Below the pieces are notes generated by a model, which was not told the origin of the DNA, made no database searches, and was given only the letters and a program-made list of their open reading frames with translations. The translations under genes were made by a program, and so were the position numbers. From positions 6,064,001-6,128,000 of the forward strand of contig NZ_JAFBCK010000001.1 of assembly GCF_016907695.1 (NCBI RefSeq): DNA of 64,000 nucleotides, read 5' to 3'. This DNA comes from Actinokineospora baliensis. Its GTDB lineage: Bacteria > Actinomycetota > Actinomycetes > Mycobacteriales > Pseudonocardiaceae. Of the stretch, positions 25,843 to 34,379 are shown in pieces. Numbering within the stretch: position 1 is the first letter of the stretch; every line of letters begins with the position of its first letter.

Positions 25843-27113
25843 GCGTCCCAACCGGATCCGAGTGAGGCGGCCGCACGGACCCCGGCGGCGCACCCGTCCT
25901 CGTGGAAGCCCCAGCCGTGGTAGGCGCCCGCGTAGGCGACGACCCCGTCGTTGAGGCTGGGCAGCTTTCGTTGCGCTTCAAGCATTTCCGGCGTGTAGAT
26001 CGGGTGGTGGTAGGTCATCCTGCGCAGCACGGCCTTGTCGGAGACGAGGTCCGTTGCGTTGAGGGTGACCACGTAGTCCTCCGGCTCGACGAGACCCATC
26101 AGCCGGTTCATGTGGTAGCTGACCTTCACGGGACCGTCGTCGGAACCGCAGGCGGGCTTGAGGTAGTTCCACGACGCCCGCGCCCGCTCGGAGCGGGGCA
26201 GCACGGACGGGTCCGTGTGCAGGACCGTCTCGTTGGTCGAGTACTCGATCGCGCCGAGCACCTCGCGCTCGGCCTCGGTCGGTTCGGCGAGCAGCCGCAG
26301 CGCCTGGTCGGGATGGGTGGCAACCACGACGCGGTCGAACCGGTGGCTCTGGTCGGCGGCGTCGCGCACCTCGACGTGGTCGCTGTGGCGGTGCAGCGCG
26401 CGAACGGGGGTGTCGGTGAGCACCGTGGTCAGCTGCTTGGCGACCAGGTCCACATAGGTCCGCGACCCGCCGACGACCGTGCGCCACGTCGGCGACCCGC
26501 TCACCGACAGCAGGCCGTGGTGGTCGAGGAAGCGGAACAGGTACTTGGCCGGGTACCGCATGCTCAGCTCCGGGCCCGCCGACCAGACGGCCGACACCAG
26601 CGGCACCAGGAAGTGGTCGACGAAGTACCGGGAGTAACCGCCGACGACGACGAACCCGCGCAGGGTGATCTCGTCCAGGTCGGAGCGCAGCACCCGGCGG
26701 GCGTGCAGGTGGAACCGCTTGACCTCGGCGAGCATCGCCAGGTACCTGGGCCGGAGGAGGGAACGCGGCTGGGCGAACACGCCTGCGAGACCGCGCGCCC
26801 CGGCGTACTCCAGGCCGCAGCCCTCGCACCGCACGCTCATCGACATCTCGGTGTCGCGGGTGGCCACGCCGAGCTCGCCGAACAGCCGCAGCAGGTTCGG
26901 GTAGGTGCGCTCGTTGTGCACGATGAACCCGGTGTCGACCTGGGTGAGCCCGCCGTCGGGCGTGCTGAGGTCGTGGGTGTGCGCGTGCCCACCGAGCCGG
27001 TCGTCCGCCTCGAACAGGGTCACCTCGAAGCGGCGCCGCAGCAGGTACGCGGCGGTCAGCCCCGCGACACCGCTCCCGATGACGGCCACCCGCCGTCTGT
27101 CGCCACCGGTCAC
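25839..27113 (-). CDS. FAD-dependent amine-oxidase-like oxidoreductase
   Basis: 424-residue flavoprotein with an N-terminal dinucleotide-binding motif VAVIGSGVAGLTAAYLL (about 9-25) followed by FEADDRLGGHAHT, the amine oxidase/desaturase-type FAD signature. It contains VDTGFIVHNERTYPNL, MSMSVRCEGCGLEY and a C-terminal YAGAYHGWGFHEDGCAAGVRAA FAD-binding block. This branch of NAD(P)/FAD proteins is regularly encoded before DUF1365 and a CFA-type methyltransferase. GTG 27113 is the first gene of that coupled operon. A dehydrogenation step on a methylated acyl chain is the likely role by analogy; it has not been shown for this organism. Confidence 0.87.
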   Translation of the reverse strand: MTGGDRRRVAVIGSGVAGLTAAYLLRRRFEVTLFEADDRLGGHAHTHDLSTPDGGLTQVDTGFIVHNERTYPNLLRLFGELGVATRDTEMSMSVRCEGCGLEYAGARGLAGVFAQPRSLLRPRYLAMLAEVKRFHLHARRVLRSDLDEITLRGFVVVGGYSRYFVDHFLVPLVSAVWSAGPELSMRYPAKYLFRFLDHHGLLSVSGSPTWRTVVGGSRTYVDLVAKQLTTVLTDTPVRALHRHSDHVEVRDAADQSHRFDRVVVATHPDQALRLLAEPTEAEREVLGAIEYSTNETVLHTDPSVLPRSERARASWNYLKPACGSDDGPVKVSYHMNRLMGLVEPEDYVVTLNATDLVSDKAVLRRMTYHHPIYTPEMLEAQRKLPSLNDGVVAYAGAYHGWGFHEDGCAAGVRAAASLGSGWDA

Positions 27114-27137
27114 TGCGCTCTCCTCCTCGGCCCGCCG

Positions 27138-27842
27138 CTAGAGCGGCACCCGAAGCCCTTCCGGTGAGGGCTGTCGCATGGCGTTCGTAATCCGGGGGTC
27201 CCCCGGTTGGGTGGCCAGGGCACCGAGCACGAAACCGGTCACCAGTCGGGTCCACTGGTCGGCGCGGCGCAACATGGCGTGCCGCTCACCGTGCACGTCG
27301 AACCGGGCGACACGGTCGGTGACGGCCTTGGCACGGCGCGCGTAGTCGTAGGACAGCCGCGGGTCGGTCATCCGGTCGAGCACACCGTGCGCGATCAGCA
27401 CCTCCCGCCCCGCGAGCTGCTTGACCGGCTCCCCCTCCGGCGTCCACGGCGCCAGCGCGCACACCGCGATCACCGACGGGTCGTCGGCGACGCGCAGCGC
27501 AACCCGGCCGCCCATGGAGTGACCAACCAGGACAACGGGGACGTCACCGTGGGTGCGGCGGATCTCCTCCAGCGCCCAGCGGGCGTCCTGGACGGGGTCG
27601 AGATCGGGGGCGTTCCAGCCGCGGTAGCGGTCACGCAGCAGCCAGGCCGCGATCCCGTGCTCGGCACCCCGCCTGGCGATGTCCTTGGCGAACGGGACCA
27701 TCCGCAGGTAGGCCAACTGGAGCGGATGGGTCCGCGCACGGCTGTGCTCACGGCCGCCGTGCAAGACGAGCGCCACCGCCCGCACGTCCGGGGGGCGGCC
27801 GTGCACCGCGATCGTCGGCGTCGGCCCGGTGGAGGGGGTCAC
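27138..27842 (-). CDS. Alpha/beta hydrolase
   Basis: About 234 residues. The nucleophile elbow is GHSMGG (near residue 112) with oxyanion-hole HGG at VALVLHGGREHSRA, the acidic residue probably in LDRMTDP (near 177) and the histidine in HGERHAMLRR (near 200). It resembles small dienelactone-hydrolase-like or acyl-ester hydrolases. GTG 27842 is chosen because it gives a normal N-terminus (VTPSTGPTPTIAVHGRPP); the frame runs on upstream through the repeat array, where no coding character is seen. It lies 24 bases ahead of the FAD oxidoreductase gene and may be the first gene of that lipid operon. Confidence 0.82.
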   Translation of the reverse strand: MTPSTGPTPTIAVHGRPPDVRAVALVLHGGREHSRARTHPLQLAYLRMVPFAKDIARRGAEHGIAAWLLRDRYRGWNAPDLDPVQDARWALEEIRRTHGDVPVVLVGHSMGGRVALRVADDPSVIAVCALAPWTPEGEPVKQLAGREVLIAHGVLDRMTDPRLSYDYARRAKAVTDRVARFDVHGERHAMLRRADQWTRLVTGFVLGALATQPGDPRITNAMRQPSPEGLRVPL

Positions 27843-28718
27843 AGCACAATCTTCGCGCAACCGGCGGAATCGGCTTGGTGGAGTGATCCTGGTCGCTGTC
27901 GGGTCTGGGTGGTGTTGGGTCTGGGTCGCGCGGTGGGCTCGATGGGGCGGACTTCCTTTGCGCGGGGCCCCTGCGCCGTCCTCGGAAGAGCACAAAGGCG
28001 GGGCCTGAAAAGACGGCCCTCCCTCGCGCGAGAGCTTACGGACGGCGCCACCCCACGCAAAGGAAGTCCGCCCCATCGAGCAGGAGGTGGCGGACTTCAT
28101 CGCGGGCCCTGCACCGCCCTGGATCGAGCACGAGGCAGAGCCAAAGAACACCTCCCCGCGCGCGGGCCTGCGGACCGCGCCACCCCACGCGAAAGAAGTC
28201 CGCCCCATCGAGCAGGAACGGGGGTCACCGCCTTTGCGCGCGGGGCTTGCACCGTCCTGGAGAAACACGAGGCGGGGCCTAGATGCGCCCTCCCCCGCGC
28301 GCGGGCATGCGGACGACACCACCACAAGGCAAGTCCGCCCCATCGAGCAGGAGGTGGCGGACTTCACCACGGCCCCACATCGTCCCGAGAAGAACACGAA
28401 CCGGGGCCTAAAGACGCCCTCCCCCGCGTGGGCCTGCGGACCGCGCCACCCACGCAAAGGAAGTTTGCCCCATCAAGCAGGAGATGGCGGACATCATCAC
28501 GGGCCCCGCACCGTCCTGCGAAGAGCACCAAGCGGGGCCCAAACGCCCTCCCTCGCGCGCGAGCTTGCAGACCGCGCCACCCCACGCGAAAGAAGTCCGC
28601 CCCATCGAGCAGGAGATGGCGGTCTTCATCGTCCGCGCGGGTCCGCGGTCGCCCAGGTCGCGCGGGGCTTGCCGGTCGCCGTGAGAGGTGTGTCGGGCGC
28701 GGTCGATAACCTGCCGCG
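27843..28718. other. 876-bp divergent intergenic repeat locus B
   Basis: No gene is supported between the divergently transcribed hydrolase genes. Almost all of it is the tandem repeat array listed separately; 27843-27936 and 28646-28718 flank it and must contain the two promoters. Confidence 0.7.
27937..28645 (-). repeat. Tandem array of five ~132-bp hairpin-related units (locus B)
   Basis: Anchoring on CATCGAG/CATCAAG in the conserved block AAGTCCGCCCCATCGAGCAG, units end at 28074, 28206, 28341, 28471 and 28603, giving periods of 132, 135, 130 and 132 bp. The first unit (27937-28082) is a full hairpin: GCTCGATGGGGCGGACTTCC pairs with GGAAGTCCGCCCCATCGAGC. In later units the left arm has decayed to GG(T)GGCGGACTTC. 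The stem core is CCTTTG/CAAAGG instead of the TGTTTTG/CAAAACA found at the other loci, changed on both sides. One arm mismatch is C-A on the + strand, which is G-U on the minus strand. Confidence 0.82.
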
Positions 28719-29543
28719 GTGAGCGAGTACCGGCAGATCACCACTGAGGCGGGCACCTTCGACGCTGTGGGCGCGGGGCCGCCTGGTGGGCAGCCGGTGT
28801 TGTTGTTGCACGGGTTTCCGCAGGCGGCGGTGGCGTGGGAGCACCAGGTGGAGGTGCTGGGGCATGCCGGGCTGCACGCGGTCGCCTTCGACCAGCGCGG
28901 GTACTCGCCGTCGGTGCGGCCGGACGATGTGGCTGACTACCAGGTGGACGCCCTGGTTGGCGATGTGCTGGCGGTGGCGGACGCGCTGGGGTGGGCGGAG
29001 TTCGACCTGGTCGGGCACGACTGGGGTGCTGTGGTGGCTTGGCACACCGCGGCCGCGCACCCGGACCGGCTGCGCACGCTGACCGCGGTGTCCACCCCGC
29101 ACCCGTCCGCCCTGGCCGCCGCGCTGAGCGGGGACGAGGACCAGCGGCTGCGGTCGCAGCACATCCCGGTGCTCAAGGAGCGCTCGGCCGAGCGGCGGCT
29201 GCTGGCCGACAACGCCGCCGCGCTGCGGCAGGTGTTCGAGTACCGGATCCCGCAGTCCGCCGTGGACGAGTACGTCTCGCGGTTGGCCGAGCCGGGCGCG
29301 TTGACCGCGGCGCTGAACTGGTTCCGGGCCGAACGGTGGAATGTGGCGCCCGATCCGGTGACCGTGCCGACGATGTACGTGTGGGGCGGCGAGGACGTGG
29401 CGATCGGGTCGACGGCGGCGCTGAGCTGCGGCAACTGGGTGAATGGTCTATACCGATTCGAGCTGGTGGAGGACGCCTCGCACTGGGTGCCGCAGGAGGC
29501 TCCCGACCTGGTGGCGGGCCTGCTACTCGATCATCTGCGGTAG
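28719..29543 (+). CDS. Alpha/beta hydrolase, epoxide hydrolase/dehalogenase type
   Basis: 274 residues. The oxyanion region is LLLHGFPQAAVAWEHQ, and the nucleophile elbow is VGHDWGAVVAW, an aspartate nucleophile as in epoxide hydrolases and haloalkane dehalogenases. The cap domain follows, then YVWGGEDVAIG with the acid residue and the histidine in VEDASHWVPQEAPD near 260. QRGYSPSVRP in the N-terminal part supports the epoxide-hydrolase side. GTG 28719 is preceded by a short unremarkable leader immediately after the repeat array. The substrate is unknown. Confidence 0.88.
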   Translation: MSEYRQITTEAGTFDAVGAGPPGGQPVLLLHGFPQAAVAWEHQVEVLGHAGLHAVAFDQRGYSPSVRPDDVADYQVDALVGDVLAVADALGWAEFDLVGHDWGAVVAWHTAAAHPDRLRTLTAVSTPHPSALAAALSGDEDQRLRSQHIPVLKERSAERRLLADNAAALRQVFEYRIPQSAVDEYVSRLAEPGALTAALNWFRAERWNVAPDPVTVPTMYVWGGEDVAIGSTAALSCGNWVNGLYRFELVEDASHWVPQEAPDLVAGLLLDHLR

Positions 29544-29562
29544 CTGCCTCTAGGCTGCCGCC

Positions 29563-30126
29563 ATGGTGGTTCCCGGCGGCGCGCGCACGGCGGGCCTGCT
29601 GCTGGCGGCGGGCGGCGGCAGGCGCTTCGGCATGCCCAAGGCACTGGTGCCCTACCGGGGCAGGCTGCTGGTCGAGCACGCTCTGATCGCGCTGGCGGAT
29701 TGTCACCCGAGGGTCGTGGTGCTGGGCGCGGGCGCCGAGCAGGTGCCTGAACTGCCCGCCGTCGTGGTGCGCAACGAGGTCTGGACCACCGGGATGGGCT
29801 CGTCGTTGCGGGTCGGGCTCGCGGCCCTGGAGGGCACCGACGCCGACGCCGTGGTGGTGCTGCCGGTCGACACCCCAGGCGTGACCGCGGCCGCCGTGGC
29901 CCGCCTCGCCGCCCTCGCCGCGCCGGACGCGCTGGCCAGGGCCTCTTACGCCGGGGTGCCAGGTCACCCCGTCCTCATCGGGCGCGCGCACTGGGCGGGG
30001 GTCGCCGAGTTGGCCGTCGGCGACACCGGCGCGCGGCCGTACCTGGCCAGGCACCCGGTCACCGACGTCCCGTGCGGGGACGTGGCCGAGGGCGCCGACG
30101 CGGACCGTCCCGAGGAACTCAGCTAA
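29563..30126 (+). CDS. MobA/MocA-like nucleotidyltransferase
   Basis: 187-residue NTP transferase. LLLAAGGGRRFGMPKALVPYRG (about 11-32) is the nucleotide-binding signature, TTGMGSSLRVGLAAL (near 82) the MocA-type loop, and VVVLPVDTPGVT (near 104) contains the metal-binding aspartate. GHPVLIGRAHW (near 140) is typical of molybdenum-cofactor cytidylyltransferase-like proteins. It probably cytidylates or guanylates molybdopterin or an analogous cofactor, but no molybdoenzyme genes are nearby. ATG 29563 lies 19 bases after the hydrolase. Confidence 0.82.
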   Translation: MVVPGGARTAGLLLAAGGGRRFGMPKALVPYRGRLLVEHALIALADCHPRVVVLGAGAEQVPELPAVVVRNEVWTTGMGSSLRVGLAALEGTDADAVVVLPVDTPGVTAAAVARLAALAAPDALARASYAGVPGHPVLIGRAHWAGVAELAVGDTGARPYLARHPVTDVPCGDVAEGADADRPEELS

Positions 30127-30159
30127 GCCAGTCCCCACTTCCCCCGAGGAGGAACCCCC

Positions 30160-30885
30160 ATGCCAGAAGACGTCTACGGCGACCAGGTCCTGGCCCACCT
30201 GGCCCGGGTCGGCGCGCACAACGCGGACGCCCTCGACGACGTGTCCGACCTGGTGCTCGCCTGCGTCCGGGCCGACGGGCTGGTGCTGACCGCGGGCGCG
30301 GGCCACTCGCTGGCCGCGGTGGCCGAGACGTTCTTCCGCGCGGGCGGGCTGGCCAACGTGCGGCCGCTGTTCACCGAGGACCTGCAGGTCTTCGGCGGGG
30401 CGCGCCGGGCGACGGCGGCCGAGCGGCGGCCCGGCCTGGCCAGGTCGGTGTTCAGCCTGGTCACCCGCTCCGGGCACGAGGTGCTGTTCCTGTTCTCCAA
30501 CTCCGGGATCAACCACTACCCGGTGGAGTTGGCGCTGACCGCGCTGGAGGCCGGGGTCCCGGTGGTGGCGGTGACCTCGCCCGCGGCGTCGGCCGACACC
30601 CCGCCGCGGGCGGGCACCAAGCTCTCGCTCAACGCCACGATCATCCTGGACACGCTGACCGGCCCCGGTGACGTGAGCTACCCGGCGGACTCACCGGTCA
30701 CCGCGTCGTTGTCCACGTTGAGCAACGCCTACCTGTGGAACCAGGTCCTGGCCAGGGTGTTCGACAAGGCCACCGCCGCCGGGGTGCAGCTGCCGCTGTG
30801 GCGCAGCTCCAACGTGGAGGGCGGCGACGCGGCGAACGCCGGTCTGCTGGAGCGCTACGGCGAGCGCGTTCCCCAGCTGGGCTAG
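30160..30885 (+). CDS. SIS-domain protein (UPF0309 type)
   Basis: 241-residue sugar-isomerase-fold protein. LVLTAGAGHSLAAVAETFFRAGGLANVRPLF (about 40-70) is the first half of the SIS domain, FSNSGINHYPVELAL (near 112) the phosphosugar-binding serine loop, and the C-terminal SSNVEGGDAANAGLLERY is characteristic of the UPF0309 family. It probably binds an aminosugar phosphate. GAGGAGGAA just before ATG 30160 is an unusually strong ribosome-binding site. Its TAG stop interlocks with that of the convergent ABC permease gene at CTAG (30882-30885). Confidence 0.87.
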   Translation: MPEDVYGDQVLAHLARVGAHNADALDDVSDLVLACVRADGLVLTAGAGHSLAAVAETFFRAGGLANVRPLFTEDLQVFGGARRATAAERRPGLARSVFSLVTRSGHEVLFLFSNSGINHYPVELALTALEAGVPVVAVTSPAASADTPPRAGTKLSLNATIILDTLTGPGDVSYPADSPVTASLSTLSNAYLWNQVLARVFDKATAAGVQLPLWRSSNVEGGDAANAGLLERYGERVPQLG

Positions 30886-31574
30886 TCGCGACGGTCCCAC
30901 CTGGCGTACCGCAGGCCGAGCGCCCAGCCCACCGCGGTCCAAGCCGCCATCGACAGCAGCGGCAGGAGCACGTCGCCCCCGCCGCCGACGAGGGTGGCGA
31001 CGGCACCGCCCGGTAGCGCGACCGCCCAGCGGGAATCCGTGCTCAGCGCCCAGATGGCGCCACCGAGGGCGAGGAAGAAGAACGGCGCGGTGGTGATCTG
31101 CGCCGCTTCGGCGGAGGCGGAGAACGCGGCGGTCAGCAGTCCGACCGCCGCGTTCACCGCGACGCCGCCGACGATCGCGAGGACGAGCCCGGCCGGGTTG
31201 GCGGGCGCCGGGGCGCCGAAGGCGAACGCCACACCGGTCAGCAGCAGGCACTGGGCGACGCCCAGCACGAGGAAGGGCGCCAGCACCCCGCTGATGATCG
31301 CCAGGTCGGAGAGCTCACCGGAGCGCAGCCGCTTGAGCGAGAGGTCTTGGCGGCGCGCGGCGAAGACGGTCGTGGTGCACACGTAGACGGTCAGCCCCTG
31401 CGCCGAGATCAACTGCATCGAGAGGGCGAACTTCCACCAGTCGGGCTCGCCGTCGGGGCTGAACAGGAACAGGACGCCGAGCACGATCGGCAGCACCAGC
31501 GCCATCGACGCGGTGGTCTTGTTCCGCAGCAACTGGACCAGCTCGGCGCGCGACAACGCCATCACCGCGCTCAC
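30882..31574 (-). CDS. ABC transporter permease
   Basis: 230-residue membrane protein with about six helices, of the ABC-2 exporter type (ALSRAELVQLLRNKTTASMALVLPIVLG at the N-terminus is the typical entry into TM1). GTG 31574 overlaps the stop of the ATPase gene upstream (GTGA), so the two are coupled and form one exporter. Its divergent neighbour is a histidine kinase/response regulator pair, the usual arrangement for DesKR-like or antibiotic-sensing systems controlling an ABC exporter. The substrate is unknown. Confidence 0.85.
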   Translation of the reverse strand: MSAVMALSRAELVQLLRNKTTASMALVLPIVLGVLFLFSPDGEPDWWKFALSMQLISAQGLTVYVCTTTVFAARRQDLSLKRLRSGELSDLAIISGVLAPFLVLGVAQCLLLTGVAFAFGAPAPANPAGLVLAIVGGVAVNAAVGLLTAAFSASAEAAQITTAPFFFLALGGAIWALSTDSRWAVALPGGAVATLVGGGGDVLLPLLSMAAWTAVGWALGLRYARWDRRD

Positions 31575-32482
31575 GCGGTCACCCCCTGGGTGTTGTGGAA
31601 GACCTCGGCGAGCGAGGCGTGGGAGGCCCGCAGCCGGGCCAGTTGCAGGTCGCGGGCCGCGGCCCAGGTGAGCAGGGCGGTGAGGTCGTCCTGCAGGGCG
31701 CGGGTCCGGATCTCGACCCGGCCCGCGGCGAACGCGTCGGGGTCGAGGGTGCCGGTGAGCGCGGGCAGGTCGGCCGCGACGACGCCGGGCGGGGTCACGA
31801 AGGCGATCCGCGACGCCTCGCGCTCGAGGACGTCGACCAGGGTCCCGGTGACGGCGACCTGGCCCTCGTGCAGGATCGCGAGCCGGTGCGCGAGGTGTTC
31901 GGCCTCTTCCAGGTAGTGGGTCGTCAGCAGCACGGTGGTGCCGCGGGCGACCATGCCGCGCAGCATGTCCCAGGTGCGCCGCCGCGACTCCGGGTCGAGG
32001 CCGGTGGTCGGTTCGTCCAGGAACAGCAGCTCCGGTTCCCCCAGGGTGGCGACGGCGAGGTCCAGGCGCCTGCGCTCGCCGCCGGAGAGCTTGCTCGTGC
32101 GCACCCCGGCGCGGTGTTCGAGGCCCGACGCGGCCAACGCGGCGTCCACTTCGGCTGGTCGTGAGGTCAGCGACCGCCACATCCGCAGGGTTTCCAGCAC
32201 GGTCAGCTCGCCGCCCGGCCCGCTGTCCTGCAGCAGCACCCCGGTGCGCGGGCGGATCCTGGCCCGGTCGGCGTCCGGGCGCAGGCCGAACACGCGGACC
32301 GTGCCCCCGCTCGGCGCGCGGTGGCCCTCCAGCACCTCCAGCGCGGTCGTCTTCCCGGCGCCGTTGGTGCCCAGCAACGCGAACAGCTCCCCCTGGGCCA
32401 CGTCGAAGTCCACGCCCCGCACGGCCTCGAAGGTGCCGTAGCGGCAGCGCAACCCCCGTACCTCGATGACTGATTCCCTCAT
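31571..32482 (-). CDS. ABC transporter ATP-binding protein
   Basis: 303-residue ABC-2 type ATPase. Walker A GTNGAGKTT (near 37), the signature LSGGERRRLDLA (near 130), Walker B LLFLDEPTTGLDP (near 150) and switch histidine LLTTHYLEEAE (near 183) are all intact. The C-terminal extension after residue 215 is the regulatory domain common to drug and natural-product exporters of this class. ATG 32482 is used, giving RESVIEVRGLRCRYG at the N-terminus; the frame continues upstream without coding character. It is the first gene of the exporter operon, transcribed away from the two-component system. Confidence 0.9.
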   Translation of the reverse strand: MRESVIEVRGLRCRYGTFEAVRGVDFDVAQGELFALLGTNGAGKTTALEVLEGHRAPSGGTVRVFGLRPDADRARIRPRTGVLLQDSGPGGELTVLETLRMWRSLTSRPAEVDAALAASGLEHRAGVRTSKLSGGERRRLDLAVATLGEPELLFLDEPTTGLDPESRRRTWDMLRGMVARGTTVLLTTHYLEEAEHLAHRLAILHEGQVAVTGTLVDVLEREASRIAFVTPPGVVAADLPALTGTLDPDAFAAGRVEIRTRALQDDLTALLTWAAARDLQLARLRASHASLAEVFHNTQGVTA

Positions 32483-32541
32483 GGCCGAAGTGTGCGGCAA
32501 CGGCCGAACGTCGCGGTAGGACCGGGGGTCAGCGGTCGCCG

Positions 32542-32575
32542 GGTGATCACCACGACCGGGGCATGACAAATGTCA
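32542..32575. promoter_or_regulatory. Two palindromes in the exporter / two-component divergent region
   Basis: The 146 bp between ATG 32482 and GTG 32629 contains GGTGATCACC (32542-32551), a perfect 10-bp palindrome, and TGACA-AA-TGTCA (32564-32575), a perfect inverted repeat, 12 bp apart. NarL-family regulators bind inverted repeats of this size, so these are candidate sites for the adjacent response regulator. Confidence 0.5.
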
Positions 32576-32628
32576 GCGGTTCGACCCGCCGCGGCTCCGG
32601 TCGCCCCTGCTTCCCCTACATTCACCCC

Positions 32629-33786
32629 GTGGACCGACTGGCGCACAACCTCCTGGACCGGGTCCGGCGCTACATCGTCGTCACCCTCGCGTTCACCGCG
32701 TCGCTGGGGGCGCTGGTCCTGGCGCTGGACCTGATGAGCCTGCGCTACGGTCCCACCGCGACCGCCGCGCTGGCCCCGGCCGGGTTGATCGGGCTGGTGC
32801 AGTACGTGCGGATCAGCGGGTTCAGCATGCCGACCCTGCGCGCGGCCGTGCCCCGGCGCGGGGAGATCGCGGCGACGGTGGTGCTCACGCTGGGCGCGTG
32901 GTGGCTGGCGCAGTGGCAGGCGCCGCTGGGCATCGGGTGGGCGCTGCCGTGCAGCCTGGTGATCGGCGCGTGGCTGCCCATGGTCGGCGGCTGGTGGCGG
33001 TGGCCCGCGGTGGTGGGCGGCGGGTTGCTGGTCGGGCTGTCCGGCTACGCGGTGGAGGTGCTGTCCGGCAGACCGAGCGAGGGGTCGTCGGTGGCGTGGG
33101 TGGTGGTCCTCGCCCTGCTGGTGCCGTTCGTCGCTTTCTGCAACTTCCTGCAGGTGTGGCTGTGGTCGATGGTCCGCCAGCTCGACAGCGCCCGCCAAGT
33201 CGCGGGCGAACTCGCTGTTGCCGAGGAACGGCTGCGGTTCGCCGCGGAGCTGCACGACATCCAGGGCCACCACCTGCAGGCCATCGCGCTCAAGGGCGAA
33301 CTGGCTGCCCGGCTGATCGGACAGGACGACGAGGCCGCCCGGGTCCAGGTGACCGAGGTGGGCGAGCTGGCCAGGACCGCGCTAAAGGAAACCCGCGCGG
33401 TCGTACACGGCTACCGCCGGTCGAGCCTGCCCACCGAGATCGGCAACGCGGTCGACATCCTGCGCGCGGCAGGCATCAACGCGACGGTGCGCGGGAGTGC
33501 TACCGAAGTCCCGCCGCCACTGCAGCCGCTGTTCGGGATCCTCGTGCGGGAAGGGACCACGAACATCTTGCGGCACAGCACGGCAGTGGAGTGCTCCCTG
33601 ACCGTCGAGGTCATCAGCGGCCGAGTCCGGGTGGAGCTGTCCAACGACGGCGTGCGCGACCGAGACACCGTGCCGGGCAGTGGTTTGCAAGGACTCAAGG
33701 AACGATTCGCCGTAGTGGGCGGATCGGTCCGAGCACAACGCGACGGCGACGGTTTCCACCTGATCGGCGAAGCGGTACTGCCGTGA
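32629..33786 (+). CDS. DesK-like sensor histidine kinase (HisKA_3)
   Basis: About 385 residues with five or six membrane helices in the first ~180. The phosphoacceptor is H209 in FAAELHDIQGHHLQAIALK, the HisKA_3 box. The HATPase domain has REGTTNILRHS (N-box, near 310) and GSGLQGLKERF (near 355). It belongs to the DesK/LiaS-like group that pairs with NarL-type regulators and often senses membrane or antibiotic stress. GTG 32629 is chosen so that VDRLAHNLLDRVRRYI precedes TM1; an in-frame ATG at 32563 lies inside the palindrome region. Its TGA overlaps the GTG of the response regulator. Confidence 0.9.
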   Translation: MDRLAHNLLDRVRRYIVVTLAFTASLGALVLALDLMSLRYGPTATAALAPAGLIGLVQYVRISGFSMPTLRAAVPRRGEIAATVVLTLGAWWLAQWQAPLGIGWALPCSLVIGAWLPMVGGWWRWPAVVGGGLLVGLSGYAVEVLSGRPSEGSSVAWVVVLALLVPFVAFCNFLQVWLWSMVRQLDSARQVAGELAVAEERLRFAAELHDIQGHHLQAIALKGELAARLIGQDDEAARVQVTEVGELARTALKETRAVVHGYRRSSLPTEIGNAVDILRAAGINATVRGSATEVPPPLQPLFGILVREGTTNILRHSTAVECSLTVEVISGRVRVELSNDGVRDRDTVPGSGLQGLKERFAVVGGSVRAQRDGDGFHLIGEAVLP

Positions 33787-34379
33787 TCCGGGTGGTCTTG
33801 GCCGACGACGAGGACCTCATCCGGGGGGCGTTGGCGGCGTTGCTGGAACTCGAACCTGACATCTCCGTGGTTGCCCAGGCCAGTGACGGGAACGCGGCGG
33901 TGGCCGCGGTGGCCGCCGCCGCGCCCGATATCGCGGTGCTTGACCTGGAGATGCCTGGCCGGGACGGGATCGCGGCCGCGGAGGCGATCGGGCCTGGTAC
34001 AGCGGTGGTGATCGTCACCCGGCACGCGCGGCCCGGGGTGTTGCGGCGTGCCCTGGCCGCCGGGGTGCGGGGGTTCGTGCCCAAGACGACGCCCGCGGCT
34101 CGGTTGGCGGTGATCTTGCGCGATGTCCACGCGGGCGGGCGGTACGTCGACTCCGAGATCGCCGCGAGTGCGCTCACCGAGGACGCGTGCCCGTTGACCG
34201 CCCGCGAGCTGGAGGTCCTGCGGCACACCAGGGCGGGCGGGTCTGTGCTCGACATCGCGGCCGCCGTGCACTTGGCCCACGGCACGGTCCGCAACTACCT
34301 GTCCTCGGCGATGACGAAGCTGGGCGTCACCTCACGGCACGACGCCGCCCGGATCGCCTGGGAGGAGGGCTGGATCTGA
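33783..34379 (+). CDS. NarL/FixJ-family response regulator
   Basis: 198 residues. The receiver domain has acidic residues DDED (8-11), phosphoacceptor D54 in VLDLEMPGRDG and lysine in FVPKTTP (near 103). The C-terminal LuxR-type HTH is LTARELEVLRHTRAGGSVLDIAAAV...HGTVRNYLSSAMTKLGV. GTG 33783 overlaps the kinase stop. It presumably controls the divergent ABC exporter. The last 48 bases overlap, on the opposite strand, the 3' end of the convergent ABC half-transporter gene. Confidence 0.92.
   Translation: MIRVVLADDEDLIRGALAALLELEPDISVVAQASDGNAAVAAVAAAAPDIAVLDLEMPGRDGIAAAEAIGPGTAVVIVTRHARPGVLRRALAAGVRGFVPKTTPAARLAVILRDVHAGGRYVDSEIAASALTEDACPLTARELEVLRHTRAGGSVLDIAAAVHLAHGTVRNYLSSAMTKLGVTSRHDAARIAWEEGWI

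Noticed and set aside
27937..28645. CRISPR array
   Set aside because: Units of ~132 bp with conserved interiors, no short direct repeats with unique spacers and no cas genes.
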